Counted from the first letter of the stretch, positions 44,706 through 54,092 are shown. The stretch is DNA of 64,000 bases from Hydrogenophaga palleronii_A (GCF_031457455.1 NZ_JAVDWU010000016.1:1-64000); one strand, 5' to 3'. The notes: generated by a model from the letters alone, not told the origin. A program made the numbers and translations.

Positions 44706-46840
44706 GCTGCCACCTCTCCCGCCGTGACTTTGCCGTCGCGTCCGTCGGCCGTGCTTTGCAAAGCAGGCGCGCGGCGCACCAGACCATCGAGCTGGTAAAT
44801 CGAGGCCACGCAAGGAACGCGTGCTGCGGGCGCCAGATCGGGCACCACGTTGCCGGTGTTGTCCAGGTGTGTGGCATCCACAAAGGCACCAGAGGCCACG
44901 CCTGGCAATGCCTTGGCGAGCACCGCCTGTGAAGAATCGGCATCAAAGCCGCTCAGCCCCATCAGATTGCCCAGCACCCGCAACACCTTCCATGCAGGCC
45001 GGGTCTCACCCAGCGGCTTGACCACGGCATGGAAACTCTGCAGGCGTCCTTCGGCGTTGACGAACGAACCCGACGTCTCGGTGAAGGGCGCGATGGGCAA
45101 CAGCACATCGCTCACATCGAGGTTGGTCTTGAAGGGGCTCAAGGTGACGACCATCCCCGCCGTCGCCAGGCCTTTTGCCGAAGCGGCTGCGTCGTGAAAG
45201 GGTTCGGTGTTCAGCAGCAGCACGGCCTTGAGCGCGCCGCCCAGCATTTGTGAAGCGTTCAGGCCACTGTGCCCGGGCAGGGCGCCCACCAGCTGTGCGC
45301 CAACGGTGTTGGCTGCTTCACTCAAGTAACCCACTGCGGCGCCCGTTTGCTGAGCGATCCAGTTGGCCAGCGACAGCAGGCTGGCCGCCTTTTCGTGATG
45401 AGCAGCCGCATTGCCCAGCAACACGGCTTTGCGCTCGCCACTCAGCAGCGACTTGGCAATGGCACGGGCTTCATCTCGCACGTCTTCGACACTCACTGGC
45501 GCCTGAACGCCCGCTTCAACCGCAACGGCCGCAGCGATACCAGCGAGTTCATTCACCCACTGACGGCTGTCGTTGACGATGCGCTGCGCCACGGGCATGG
45601 CCCAATCGGGGGAGTTGTCGTTCAGCAGGTGAACCACACCGCCTTTGCGCGCTGCTTGACGGATGCGCTGGGCGAACAAGGGATGGTCCTTGCGAAGATT
45701 CGATCCCACCACCAGCACGCGCTGCAGGCCCGACAAGGCCTCGATGGGCATGCCCAGCCAGCGGGCGTTGCCTGCAGCTGCGTGGTTGTCGAAGTCCGCG
45801 TGCCGCAAACGGGAGTCGATGTTTTCCGATCCCAGACCACGCACAAAAGCACCGGCCAGAGCCAGCTCTTCAACCGTGCTGTGGGGACTGGCGATCACAC
45901 CGATGGCGTCGGCGCCGTGATCGGTCTTGACCTGCTTGAGTCCGTTGGCCACGTACTCCAGGGCCGTCTGCCAGTCCACCGTTTTCCACTCACCGCCCTG
46001 CTTCAGCATGGGCGCGGTCAGGCGATCTTCGCTGTTGACAGCTTCGTAAGAGAAGCGATCGCGATCAGCGATCCAGCACTCGTTGACGGCCTCGTTTTCC
46101 AGGGGAACCACGCGCATCACCTTGTGGTTTTTCACCTGGATGATGAGGTTGGCACCGGTGGAGTCGTGGGGACTCACGGACTTTCGCCGCGACAATTCCC
46201 AGGTGCGCGCCTGATACCGGAAGGGTTTGCTGGTGAGCGCACCGACCGGGCAGATATCGATCATGTTGCCCGAGAGCTCGGAGTCCACCGTGTCGCCGAT
46301 GAATGTCTCGATCTCGGCGTGTTCGCCGCGATGTGACATGCCGAGTTCCATCACGCCGGCGACTTCCTGGCCAAAGCGCACGCATCGGGTGCAATGGATG
46401 CAGCGGCTCATCTCTTCCATCGAGATCAGTGGGCCCACGTCCTTGTGGAACACGACGCGCTTCTCTTCTTCATAGCGCGAGCCCGAGCTGCCATAGCCAA
46501 CAGCCAGATCCTGCAACTGGCACTCGCCGCCCTGGTCGCAGATGGGGCAATCCAGCGGGTGGTTGATGAGCAGAAACTCCATCACCGACTGCTGGGCCTT
46601 GATGGCCTTGTCGCTCTTGGTGCGCACGATCATGCCCTGCGTCACCGGCGTGGCACAGGCGGGCATGGGCTTCGGCGCCTTCTCCACGTCCACCAGACAC
46701 ATGCGGCAATTGGCTGCAATGGACAGCTTCTTGTGATAGCAGAAGTGGGGGATGTAGGTGCCGGCCTTCTCGGCCGCATGCATGACCATGCTGCCTGGCG
46801 GTACTTCCACCTTCTTGCCGTCGAGTTCGATTTCAACCAT
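44702..46840 (-). CDS. nuoG: NADH-quinone oxidoreductase subunit G
   Basis: Large peripheral subunit with several iron-sulphur clusters, 712 residues. The N-terminal [2Fe-2S] site is in HFCYHKKLSIAANCRMCLVDV; the His-Cys3 cluster is at HPLDCPICDQGGECQLQD; the next [4Fe-4S] reads CIHCTRCVRFGQ. The molybdopterin-oxidoreductase-like C-terminal part carries no cofactor. It begins 20 bases after nuoF and is coupled to nuoH. Confidence 0.97.
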   Translation of the reverse strand: MVEIELDGKKVEVPPGSMVMHAAEKAGTYIPHFCYHKKLSIAANCRMCLVDVEKAPKPMPACATPVTQGMIVRTKSDKAIKAQQSVMEFLLINHPLDCPICDQGGECQLQDLAVGYGSSGSRYEEEKRVVFHKDVGPLISMEEMSRCIHCTRCVRFGQEVAGVMELGMSHRGEHAEIETFIGDTVDSELSGNMIDICPVGALTSKPFRYQARTWELSRRKSVSPHDSTGANLIIQVKNHKVMRVVPLENEAVNECWIADRDRFSYEAVNSEDRLTAPMLKQGGEWKTVDWQTALEYVANGLKQVKTDHGADAIGVIASPHSTVEELALAGAFVRGLGSENIDSRLRHADFDNHAAAGNARWLGMPIEALSGLQRVLVVGSNLRKDHPLFAQRIRQAARKGGVVHLLNDNSPDWAMPVAQRIVNDSRQWVNELAGIAAAVAVEAGVQAPVSVEDVRDEARAIAKSLLSGERKAVLLGNAAAHHEKAASLLSLANWIAQQTGAAVGYLSEAANTVGAQLVGALPGHSGLNASQMLGGALKAVLLLNTEPFHDAAASAKGLATAGMVVTLSPFKTNLDVSDVLLPIAPFTETSGSFVNAEGRLQSFHAVVKPLGETRPAWKVLRVLGNLMGLSGFDADSSQAVLAKALPGVASGAFVDATHLDNTGNVVPDLAPAARVPCVASIYQLDGLVRRAPALQSTADGRDGKVTAGEVAA

Positions 46841-46860
46841 GTTGTTTTCCGATGTCGATG

Positions 46861-48222
46861 TCAGACCGCTGCCGGAGCCACTGGCTTTGCACCAGCGTCG
46901 GCCCGGATCATGGCCTCGAACTCGGGCCTGAAATGCTTGATCATGGCGCGCACCGGCATGGCGGCTGCATCGCCGAGTGCGCAGATGGTGCGGCCCATGA
47001 TGTTCTCGGCCACGTTGTCCAGCAAGGCCATGTCGGCAGGACGACCTTCGCCCCGATGAATGCGGTCTACCAGACGCCAGAGCCAGCCCGTGCCTTCACG
47101 GCAGGGCGTGCACTGCCCGCAGCTCTCGTGCATGTAGAAATAGGACAAGCGCTTCAGGGATTCGACCATGCATCGCGAATCGTCCATCACGATCACCGCG
47201 CCAGAGCCCAGCATGGAGCCGGCCTTGGCGATGGAGTCGTAGTCCATCGTGCAGTCCATCATGATGTGCGCCGGCAGCACCGGGGACGAAGAGCCCCCGG
47301 GAATCACCGCCTTGAGCTGGCGCCCCTTGCGCACGCCGCCAGCGAGTTCCAGCAACTTAGAGAAGGGCGTGCCCATGGGTACTTCGTAGTTGCCCGGCAA
47401 TTCCACGTCACCGCTGACCGAATAGATCTTGGTGCCACCGTTGTTGGGCTTGCCACACTCCAGGTAGGCCTGACCACCATTGCGGATGATCCAGGGCACC
47501 GCCGCAAACGTCTCGGTGTTGTTGATCGTGGTGGGCTTGCCATAAAGGCCGAAGCTGGCCGGGAACGGCGGCTTGAAGCGGGGCTGGCCCTTCTTGCCTT
47601 CCAGCGATTCGAGCAAGGCGGTTTCTTCGCCGCAGATGTAGGCACCAAAGCCATGAAAGGCATGCAGCTGGAAGCTGAAGTCGCTGCCGAGCAGCTTGTC
47701 ACCCAGGTACCCTGCGGCACGGGCTTCTTCCAGTGCGGCCTCAAAGCGCTCGTACGCCTCGAAGATTTCGCCGTGGATGTAGTTGTAACCCACCGAAATG
47801 CCCATGGCATAGGCGGCGATCGCCATGCCTTCGATGACGATGTGCGGGTTGTACAACAGGATGTCGCGGTCTTTGCAGGTACCCGGCTCGCCTTCGTCGG
47901 AGTTGCACACCAGGTACTTCTGGCCCGGAAACTGGCGTGGCATGAAGCTCCACTTGAGCCCGGTCGGGAAACCAGCGCCGCCACGTCCGCGCAGCGCAGA
48001 CTCCTTGACCGTTGCGATGACTTGGTCCTGCGTCAAGCCTTCGCCGCCATCCTGCCCCAGGATCTTCCGCAGGGCCTGGTAGCCACCACGGGCCACGTAG
48101 TCCTTGAGCGACCAGTTGCTGCCATCCAGCCCGGCATAGATCTGGGGGTTGATGTGGCGGTCGTGAAAACAGGTTTGCACGCCGGTGGCGCGAAACTGGG
48201 AGATCACCTGTTCGGCGTTCAT
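46861..48222 (-). CDS. nuoF: NADH-quinone oxidoreductase subunit F
   Basis: NADH-oxidising subunit with FMN, 453 residues. The FMN/NADH site is GRGGAGFPTGLKWSFMP, the second glycine-rich site is YICGEETALLESLEG, and the [4Fe-4S] cluster N3 binds at CGQCTPCREGTGW. The start overlaps the nuoE stop by four bases. Confidence 0.98.
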   Translation of the reverse strand: MNAEQVISQFRATGVQTCFHDRHINPQIYAGLDGSNWSLKDYVARGGYQALRKILGQDGGEGLTQDQVIATVKESALRGRGGAGFPTGLKWSFMPRQFPGQKYLVCNSDEGEPGTCKDRDILLYNPHIVIEGMAIAAYAMGISVGYNYIHGEIFEAYERFEAALEEARAAGYLGDKLLGSDFSFQLHAFHGFGAYICGEETALLESLEGKKGQPRFKPPFPASFGLYGKPTTINNTETFAAVPWIIRNGGQAYLECGKPNNGGTKIYSVSGDVELPGNYEVPMGTPFSKLLELAGGVRKGRQLKAVIPGGSSSPVLPAHIMMDCTMDYDSIAKAGSMLGSGAVIVMDDSRCMVESLKRLSYFYMHESCGQCTPCREGTGWLWRLVDRIHRGEGRPADMALLDNVAENIMGRTICALGDAAAMPVRAMIKHFRPEFEAMIRADAGAKPVAPAAV

Positions 48223-48743
48223 GCCTTGCCCTCCGAAGCGCTCAAGCCTTCGATGAGCTGGTCGAGCTTGTCATGGCTCATGAAGCTGCACATGTGGCGG
48301 TCATTGACCAGCATCACGGGTGAATCGGCGCACGCACCCAGACATTCACTTTGCTGCAGGGTGAACATGCCATCGGGCGTCGTTTCGCCCATGGTGATAC
48401 CCAGCTTCTCTTCCAGGTAGGCCAGGGCCTTGCCGCCATCGCGCAGCTGGCAAGGCAGGTTGGTGCACACGTTGAGCTTGAACTTGCCCACCAGGCGCTG
48501 GTTGTACATGTTGTAGAAGGTCGTCACCTCATGCACGGCCATGGGCGCCATGCCCAGGTACTCGGCGATCGCCTTCTCAGCTTCGAGGCTGACGAACCCG
48601 TGCTCGTGCTGGGCAATGGCCAGGCAGGCCATGACGGCCGACTGCGCCTGATCCGGCGGGTACTTCGCCACCTCACGCGCGAAACGCTGCAAGGTCTCTT
48701 CGGACAGCAAAGGCGACCTCACGGGTTGATGGACGGATGTCAT
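48219..48743 (-). CDS. nuoE: NADH-quinone oxidoreductase subunit E
   Basis: Peripheral subunit with the [2Fe-2S] cluster N1a, 174 residues. The four cysteine ligands are in VCTNLPCQLR and CLGACADSP. Helical N-terminal half typical of NuoE (VTTFYNMYNQ). The start overlaps the nuoD stop by four bases. Confidence 0.97.
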   Translation of the reverse strand: MTSVHQPVRSPLLSEETLQRFAREVAKYPPDQAQSAVMACLAIAQHEHGFVSLEAEKAIAEYLGMAPMAVHEVTTFYNMYNQRLVGKFKLNVCTNLPCQLRDGGKALAYLEEKLGITMGETTPDGMFTLQQSECLGACADSPVMLVNDRHMCSFMSHDKLDQLIEGLSASEGKA

Positions 48744-49993
48744 CGGTCAATCTCTCCAAAAACAATGTCCATGGTCCCGATGATGGCGACGGCATCGGCC
48801 AGCATGTGGCCTGTGGCCATCTCGTCCATGGCAGACAGGTGCGCAAAGCCGGGCGCACGAATCTTCAGGCGGTAGGGCTTGTTCGCGCCGTCGCTCACCA
48901 GGTAGATGCCGAACTCACCCTTGGGGTGCTCCACCGCCGCATAGGCTTCGCCCTCGGGCACATGAAAACCTTCGGTGAAGAGCTTGAAATGGTGGATCAG
49001 CTCTTCCATGCTCGACTTCATGGATTCGCGCGAAGGCGGCGCCACCTTGTGGTTGTCGGTGATCACCGGGCCGGGATTCACACGCAGCCAGTCCACGCAT
49101 TGTTTGATGATGCGGTTGGACTGCTTCATTTCCTCCATGCGCACCAGGTAGCGATCGTAGGTGTCGCCCGTCTTGCCCACAGGAATGTCGAACTGCATGC
49201 GGTCGTACACGTCGTACGGCTGCTTCTTTCGCAGGTCCCAGGCAATGCCGGAGCCCCGCAGCATCGGGCCGGTCATGCCCAGGTTGAGCGCGCGCTCGGG
49301 CGTGACCACACCGATGCCCACGGTGCGCTGCTTCCAGATGCGGTTGTCGGTGAGCAGCGTGTGGTACTCGGCCAGGTAGGTCGGGAAGCGCTGGGTGAAG
49401 TCGTCGATGAAGTCCAGCAGGGAACCCTGGCGGTTGGCGTTCATTTCCGACATGGCACGCGCGTTGCGGATCTTGCTGTGCTGGTACTGCGGCATGCTGT
49501 CAGGCAGGTCGCGGTACACGCCGCCCGGGCGGAAGTACGCTGCGTGCATGCGAGCACCAGACACCGCCTCGTACATGTCGAAGAGGTCTTCGCGCTCGCG
49601 GAAAGCGTAGATGAGGATGGTGGAACTGCCGCAGTCGTTGCCATGTGAACCCAGCCACATCAGGTGGTTGAGCAGGCGCGTGATTTCGCTGAACATCACG
49701 CGGATGTACTGCGCACGGATGGGCACTTCAATGCCCAGGAGCTTCTCGATGGCTAGGCAGTAGGCGTGCTCGTTGCACATCATCGAGACGTAGTCCAGTC
49801 GATCCATGTACGGCAGCGACTGGATGAAGGTCTTGTGTTCGGCAAGCTTTTCGGTGGCGCGGTGCAGCAGTCCGATGTGCGGGTCGGCTCGTTGCACGAC
49901 CTCGCCGTCGAGTTCGAGCACCAGGCGAAGCACGCCGTGAGCAGCGGGATGCTGTGGACCGAAGTTCAGCGTGTAGTTCTTGATTTCGGCCAT
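48740..49993 (-). CDS. nuoD: NADH-quinone oxidoreductase subunit D
   Basis: The 49-kDa-type subunit of the quinone pocket, 417 residues. The N-terminal NFGPQHPAAHGVLRLVLELDGE and the later YGLDRL-like segment SMPYMDRLDYVSMM are diagnostic. ATG 49993 (MAEIKNYTLNFG) is chosen; it lies one base after the nuoC stop (TGA A ATG). An earlier start at 50023 would overlap nuoC and has no family support. Confidence 0.97.
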   Translation of the reverse strand: MAEIKNYTLNFGPQHPAAHGVLRLVLELDGEVVQRADPHIGLLHRATEKLAEHKTFIQSLPYMDRLDYVSMMCNEHAYCLAIEKLLGIEVPIRAQYIRVMFSEITRLLNHLMWLGSHGNDCGSSTILIYAFREREDLFDMYEAVSGARMHAAYFRPGGVYRDLPDSMPQYQHSKIRNARAMSEMNANRQGSLLDFIDDFTQRFPTYLAEYHTLLTDNRIWKQRTVGIGVVTPERALNLGMTGPMLRGSGIAWDLRKKQPYDVYDRMQFDIPVGKTGDTYDRYLVRMEEMKQSNRIIKQCVDWLRVNPGPVITDNHKVAPPSRESMKSSMEELIHHFKLFTEGFHVPEGEAYAAVEHPKGEFGIYLVSDGANKPYRLKIRAPGFAHLSAMDEMATGHMLADAVAIIGTMDIVFGEIDR

Positions 49994-49994
49994 T

Positions 49995-50603
49995 TCAGTG
50001 CAGGCCTCCGTAGTTGTCTTCACGGATCACACGCGGTGTGACTTCGCGCGGCTCGATGGTGACCGGTTCGTAGATCACCCGCTGGCGCTCGGCGTCGTAG
50101 CGCATTTCCACGTGGCCGGAGAGAGGGAAGTCCTTGCGGAACGGATGGCCAATGAAACCGTAGTCGGTGAGGATTCGCCTCAGGTCGTCGTGACCTTCGA
50201 AAACGATGCCATAAAGGTCGAATGCTTCGCGCTCGTACCAGTTCGCAGCGGCCCAGATCGATGTGACCGATGACAGAACAGGGAAATCGTCTTCACTGCA
50301 GAAAACACGCACGCGAACGCGATGGTTGTGCGTGACCGAAAGCAGGTGCACAACCGCTGCAAAGCGGGGACCTTCCCAGCGACCATCGCCGTAGGTGGAA
50401 TAGTCCATGCCGCACAGATCGATCAACTGCTCGAAACGGAGCGCCGGCGCATCGCGCAGCTGCTGCATCACCGACAGGTATTCGGCAGCATCCACGGTGA
50501 GCGTCAGCTCTTCGCGCTCCACGTGAATGGCCTGGGCGCGCTCGCCCAGAGCCTCGGCCAGTACAGCCTTCAACATTTCCGGATTTACAGCAATCTCGCT
50601 CAT
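49995..50603 (-). CDS. nuoC: NADH-quinone oxidoreductase subunit C
   Basis: The 30-kDa-type subunit, 202 residues. Typical segments are FWYEREAFDLYGIVFEGH-like NWYEREAFDLYGI, and DYGFIGHPFRKDFPLSGHVEMRYD. The C-terminus PREVTPRVIREDNYGGLH is standard for betaproteobacteria. ATG 50603 (MSEIAVNPEML) is preferred. The gene is not fused to nuoD, unlike in E. coli. Confidence 0.96.
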   Translation of the reverse strand: MSEIAVNPEMLKAVLAEALGERAQAIHVEREELTLTVDAAEYLSVMQQLRDAPALRFEQLIDLCGMDYSTYGDGRWEGPRFAAVVHLLSVTHNHRVRVRVFCSEDDFPVLSSVTSIWAAANWYEREAFDLYGIVFEGHDDLRRILTDYGFIGHPFRKDFPLSGHVEMRYDAERQRVIYEPVTIEPREVTPRVIREDNYGGLH

Positions 50604-50642
50604 GAAAACCGTCTTTCTTGGACAGGGCCGTTGCAACGGCGC

Positions 50643-51122
50643 TCAGGCACGCGCAATGGTGTTGGTGCGACGGATCTTCTGTTGCAACTGAATGATGCCG
50701 TAGAGCAGCGCTTCCGCCGTCGGAGGGCACCCGGGCACATAGACGTCGACCGGAACGATGCGGTCGCAGCCGCGCACCACGGAATAGCTGTAGTGGTAAT
50801 AGCCACCGCCATTGGCACAGGAACCCATGGACAGCACCCAGCGTGGCTCGGCCATCTGGTCGTACACCTTGCGCAAGGCGGGCGCCATCTTGTTGCACAG
50901 CGTGCCGGCCACGATCATCAGATCGGATTGGCGCGGACTGGCCCGAAACACCTCGGAACCAAATCGCCCGATGTCGTAGCGCGCCGCGGCCGCGTGCATC
51001 ATTTCCACCGCACAGCAGGCCAGACCAAAGGTCATGGGCCACAACGAGCCGGTCTTGGCCCAGTTCACCACCGAGTCGTAGCTGGTGGTGACAAAACCTT
51101 CCTTGAATACGCCTTCAATCAT
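50643..51122 (-). CDS. nuoB: NADH-quinone oxidoreductase subunit B
   Basis: Carries the terminal [4Fe-4S] cluster N2, 159 residues. The ligands are the adjacent cysteines in GLACCAVEMM, then one in SMGSCANGGG and one in YVPGCPPTAE. The sequence around DIGRFGSEVFRASPRQSDLMIVAGT is typical. It starts 36 bases after nuoA. Confidence 0.98.
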   Translation of the reverse strand: MIEGVFKEGFVTTSYDSVVNWAKTGSLWPMTFGLACCAVEMMHAAAARYDIGRFGSEVFRASPRQSDLMIVAGTLCNKMAPALRKVYDQMAEPRWVLSMGSCANGGGYYHYSYSVVRGCDRIVPVDVYVPGCPPTAEALLYGIIQLQQKIRRTNTIARA

Positions 51123-51158
51123 GTACCGCTCCGAAGCTTTGACCCGTCTTGTTCACAC

Positions 51159-51518
51159 TCATTCCCAATCCAGTGCACCCTTCTTCCACTCGTAGGCGAA
51201 ACCCACCGTCAAAATGGCAAGAAAGACCACACCCGCCAAGAAGCCGGTCATGCCGATGTCCGAAAAGGCCACCGCCCAAGGAATCAGAAAAGCAATCTCG
51301 AGGTCGAACAGAATGAAGAGAATCGCTACCAGGTAGTAGCGCACGTCAAACTTCATGCGGGCGTCTTCGAAAGCCTCGAAGCCGCACTCATAGGGGGAGT
51401 TTTTTTCTGCATCTGGCCGATTGGGGCCAAGGATGTAACCCAGGACCTGGGGAATGATCCCAATGGCAATGCCGACCAGTATGAAGAGAAGCACGGGGAG
51501 GTACTGATCGAGACTCAT
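51159..51518 (-). CDS. nuoA: NADH-quinone oxidoreductase subunit A
   Basis: Small membrane subunit with three helices, 119 residues from ATG 51518 (MSLDQYLPVLLFILVG), which fits the family length. An upstream ATG at 51539 would add MSVDIPK and cannot be excluded; neither start has a strong ribosome site. The loop PYECGFEAFEDARMKFDVRYYLVAI contains the conserved cysteine near the quinone site. It is the first gene of the 14-gene nuo operon and lies about 27-48 bases after the tRNA-Leu gene in the same direction. Confidence 0.95.
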   Translation of the reverse strand: MSLDQYLPVLLFILVGIAIGIIPQVLGYILGPNRPDAEKNSPYECGFEAFEDARMKFDVRYYLVAILFILFDLEIAFLIPWAVAFSDIGMTGFLAGVVFLAILTVGFAYEWKKGALDWE

Positions 51519-51565
51519 CTTGGGTATGTCCACTGACATGGCTGGGCGCCATGTTTGCCTAAGAT

Positions 51566-51650
51566 TGGTGCCGACGGCGAGACTCGAACTCGCACAGCTT
51601 TCGCCACTACCCCCTCAAGATAGCGTGTCTACCAATTTCACCACGTCGGC
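51566..51650 (-). tRNA. tRNA-Leu (anticodon GAG)
   Basis: Read on the minus strand, the acceptor arms GCCGACG and CGTCGGC pair and are followed by ACCA, so CCA is encoded. The D-loop has GAAATTGGTAGACAC. The anticodon stem CTATC/GGTAG closes the loop TTGAGGG, giving anticodon GAG, which reads CUC and CUU leucine codons. A long variable arm (GGCGAAAGCT) makes it a class II tRNA. The T-loop is GTTCGAGTC. It lies between secG and nuoA on the same strand. Confidence 0.97.
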
Positions 51651-51665
51651 TGGGTCTGCATTGCT

Positions 51666-51689
51666 GGCGCACGAGGAAACGTGTGCGCC
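51666..51689. other. Hairpin upstream of tRNA-Leu
   Basis: Perfect seven-base stem GGCGCAC and GTGCGCC around a ten-base loop, 16 bases on the 5' side of the tRNA. No T run follows in either direction, so it is not a standard terminator. It may guide processing of the secG-tRNA transcript. Confidence 0.4.
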
Positions 51690-51717
51690 TTGCTGACAAC
51701 TCATAGAGTTTACCCTG

Positions 51718-51742
51718 AAACACCCCCTCTTTTTGGGAGGTG
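51718..51742 (-). terminator. Possible weak terminator after secG
   Basis: On the minus strand, a stem CACCTCCC and GGGGGTG with one mismatch around an A-rich loop is followed by only three T residues. The weak T run makes full termination doubtful and allows read-through into tRNA-Leu. Confidence 0.3.
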
Positions 51743-51840
51743 CCGGGCTTTTTAACTCGATGGGTGCGCCACTTGCAGCGTGACCGCAAGGGCTGTGAAG
51801 GACCTCACATCACGCAAGGTCCGTACCTTGAAGGCCCTGC

Positions 51841-52254
51841 TTATTTGCCCGGGATCTGTGCGGCGCCCGCATCGGGAGCAGCGGCTGGACTGGCAGGGGC
51901 TGCGGGAGCGGGAACATCGCTCGCAGGTGGCGCATCACCCACGCCTGGAATCTGCTGCGATGGCACCACGACGCCTTCGAGCACACTGCCCGAACTTGTT
52001 GGCGCCTCGCGCAGATTGCCGAAGTACGCCAACCCCAGGGTACAGATCAGAAACACGGCAGCCAGCACGCCGGTGGACCGCGACAGGAAGTTCGCACCAC
52101 CCGAAGCACCAAAGAGGCTGGCCGATCCCGCACCACCGCCGCCGAAGGCCGCACCGGCGTCAGCACCTTTGCCATGTTGCATCAGGATCAATCCGATCAT
52201 GACCAGGGCCGACAAGATCTGCACCGTCAAAAGAATGGTCAACACTACGTTCAT
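51841..52254 (-). CDS. secG: Preprotein translocase subunit SecG
   Basis: Small subunit of the SecYEG channel, 137 residues. Two membrane helices: VVLTILLTVQILSALVMIGLILMQ and VLAAVFLICTLGLAYFG. Between them lies the conserved LMQHGKGADAGAAFGGG-SASLFG loop. The C-terminal tail is an Ala/Pro-rich disordered stretch, longer than in E. coli, typical of betaproteobacteria. The ATG at 52254 matches the family; frame upstream overlaps tpiA. It is followed by tRNA-Leu and preceded by tpiA, a conserved order. Confidence 0.95.
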   Translation of the reverse strand: MNVVLTILLTVQILSALVMIGLILMQHGKGADAGAAFGGGGAGSASLFGASGGANFLSRSTGVLAAVFLICTLGLAYFGNLREAPTSSGSVLEGVVVPSQQIPGVGDAPPASDVPAPAAPASPAAAPDAGAAQIPGK

Positions 52255-52306
52255 CTTCAACTCCAGAAACTGTGCGCCACCAACGGAAGCGCAGGGAATA
52301 AGGGCT

Positions 52307-53053
52307 TCAGCGGGCGGCCGCTGCAATACTCAAAAAATCGGGCGCCTTGAGAGAAGCACCACCAATCAGACCACCGTCGATATCGGGTTGCGACAGCAGG
52401 CTCGCGGCATTGGAAGCATTCATGCTGCCGCCATAAAGAATCCGCACCCGCTCAGGATGCTCGGTAGCGGCAGCCAGTTGGGTGCGCAGCACCGAATGCA
52501 CATGCTGCGCCTGCTCAGGTGAAGCGGTCTTGCCGGTGCCAATGGCCCAGACGGGTTCGTAGGCGACCACAATTTCGCTGGTGCAATGTGCAACCGTATG
52601 GATGACCGCTGCCAGCTGGCGCTTGACCACCTCTTCGGTATGCCCCTCTTCCCGCTCAGCCAGCGTTTCGCCCACACAGACAATCGGCGTGATACCCGCA
52701 GCCAGCGCCCGCTGGGCCTTGGTGGCGACCAGCGCATCGGTTTCACCGTGGTACTGGCGACGCTCCGAATGACCGACGATGGCGTAGCGGCAGCCAAAAT
52801 CCTGCAGCATGGCGGCGCTCACCTCGCCGGTGTAGGCACCCTGTTCATGCGCGGACACGTCCTGCGCGCCCAGGGCGAGCTTCGCACCTTTGAGCAAATG
52901 CTGCAGCTGGGCAAGATAGGGCGCCGGCACACACAGAGCCAGATCGGCCACGGGCTCTTCCGAGCCCATCCCGCTGAGCATGGCGCTCACCAGCGCTTCG
53001 TTCGCGACCAGTGAGCCATTCATTTTCCAGTTGCCTGCAATGAGTTTTTTCAT
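52307..53053 (-). CDS. tpiA: Triose-phosphate isomerase
   Basis: Interconverts glyceraldehyde-3-phosphate and dihydroxyacetone phosphate in glycolysis and gluconeogenesis. The 248-residue TIM barrel has the substrate lysine in GNWKMNG, the electrophilic histidine in YAIVGHSERR, the catalytic glutamate in VAYEPVWAIGTGK and the phosphate loop YGGSMNASNA. The length matches the family. It stands 31 bases after the quinone oxidoreductase gene and 52 bases before secG. Confidence 0.97.
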   Translation of the reverse strand: MKKLIAGNWKMNGSLVANEALVSAMLSGMGSEEPVADLALCVPAPYLAQLQHLLKGAKLALGAQDVSAHEQGAYTGEVSAAMLQDFGCRYAIVGHSERRQYHGETDALVATKAQRALAAGITPIVCVGETLAEREEGHTEEVVKRQLAAVIHTVAHCTSEIVVAYEPVWAIGTGKTASPEQAQHVHSVLRTQLAAATEHPERVRILYGGSMNASNAASLLSQPDIDGGLIGGASLKAPDFLSIAAAAR

Positions 53054-53084
53054 TTGGAATGCTCCACAGCAAAGTCACGTCCGC

Positions 53085-54089
53085 TCAGGACCATGACAGC
53101 ACCAGTTTGCCGATGTGACGATTCGACTCCATCAGTTCGTGGGCGGCTGCCGCTTGTTCTGCTGGAAACACCTGGTGAATCACCGGTTTGATCGCGCCGC
53201 TGGACAGCAACGGCCACACCCGCTCACGAAGCGAGCGGGCAATGGCCGCCTTGAAAGCCACAGGGCGTGGGCGCAAGGTGGAGCCCGTGATGGTCAGGCG
53301 ACGCCGCAGCACCATGCCGGCGTTGATCTCTGCCTTCACGCCACCCTGCACCGCAATGATCACCAGACGACCGTCTTCGGCCAGGCAATCGAGTTCGCGC
53401 GCCACGTAAGCGCCCGCCACCATGTCCAGCACCACGTTGACACCCTGACCATCGGTGAGGTCGGCCACGGCACGAACGAAGTCCTGCGTCTTGTAGTTGA
53501 TGGCGTGATCGGCGCCGAGCACCAGGCAAGCCGCGCATTTTTCGTCGCTGCCGGCGGTGGTAATCACGCGCGCGCCCAGTGCCTTGGCAATCTGGATGAC
53601 CGTGACACCAATGCCGCTGGTGCCGCCCTGAACCAACAGTGTCTCACCGGCCTGAAGCCGGGCCCGATCAAACACGTTGCTCCAGACCGTGAAGAAAGTC
53701 TCCGGCAGTGAGGCCGCTGCGGTATCGTCCAGCCCCTCCGGCACGGGCAGGCACTGCTCGACCGGTGCCACGCAATAGGCCGCATAACCACCACCAGCCA
53801 CCAGGGCACAGACCCGGTCACCCACCTTGAACCCGGCCGAGGCCATCGCAGCCTCGTCGCCGGACTCGATCACACCGGCCACTTCCAGACCCGGAATATC
53901 GGAGGCGCCCGGCGGCACCGGGTAATTGCCGGTGCGCTGCAGCACATCAGGGCGGTTCACGCCCGACGCGCTCACGCGAATCAGCACCTCGCCCACCGCA
54001 GGCACCGGCATGGGCCGCTCGGCCATGCGCAACACCTCGGGTGCACCGTATGCACTGATCTCGACGGCTTTCATACCTGCCATTGTCAT
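53085..54089 (-). CDS. Zinc-less NAD(P)H quinone oxidoreductase, PIG3/QOR type
   Basis: A 334-residue medium-chain dehydrogenase/reductase without zinc ligands. The N-terminal segment SGVNRPDVLQRTGNYPVPPGASDIPGLEVAG is typical of the PIG3-like QOR group; the NADPH site is VQGGTSGIGVTVIQIAKALGARVI. It probably reduces quinones or enones with NADPH. Three close in-frame starts exist (54089, 54083 and 54074); I keep the first, which lies three bases after the pnp stop and so is translationally coupled. The order pnp-qor-tpiA-secG is a conserved block in Comamonadaceae, from memory. Confidence 0.92.
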   Translation of the reverse strand: MTMAGMKAVEISAYGAPEVLRMAERPMPVPAVGEVLIRVSASGVNRPDVLQRTGNYPVPPGASDIPGLEVAGVIESGDEAAMASAGFKVGDRVCALVAGGGYAAYCVAPVEQCLPVPEGLDDTAAASLPETFFTVWSNVFDRARLQAGETLLVQGGTSGIGVTVIQIAKALGARVITTAGSDEKCAACLVLGADHAINYKTQDFVRAVADLTDGQGVNVVLDMVAGAYVARELDCLAEDGRLVIIAVQGGVKAEINAGMVLRRRLTITGSTLRPRPVAFKAAIARSLRERVWPLLSSGAIKPVIHQVFPAEQAAAAHELMESNRHIGKLVLSWS

Positions 54090-54092
54090 GAA

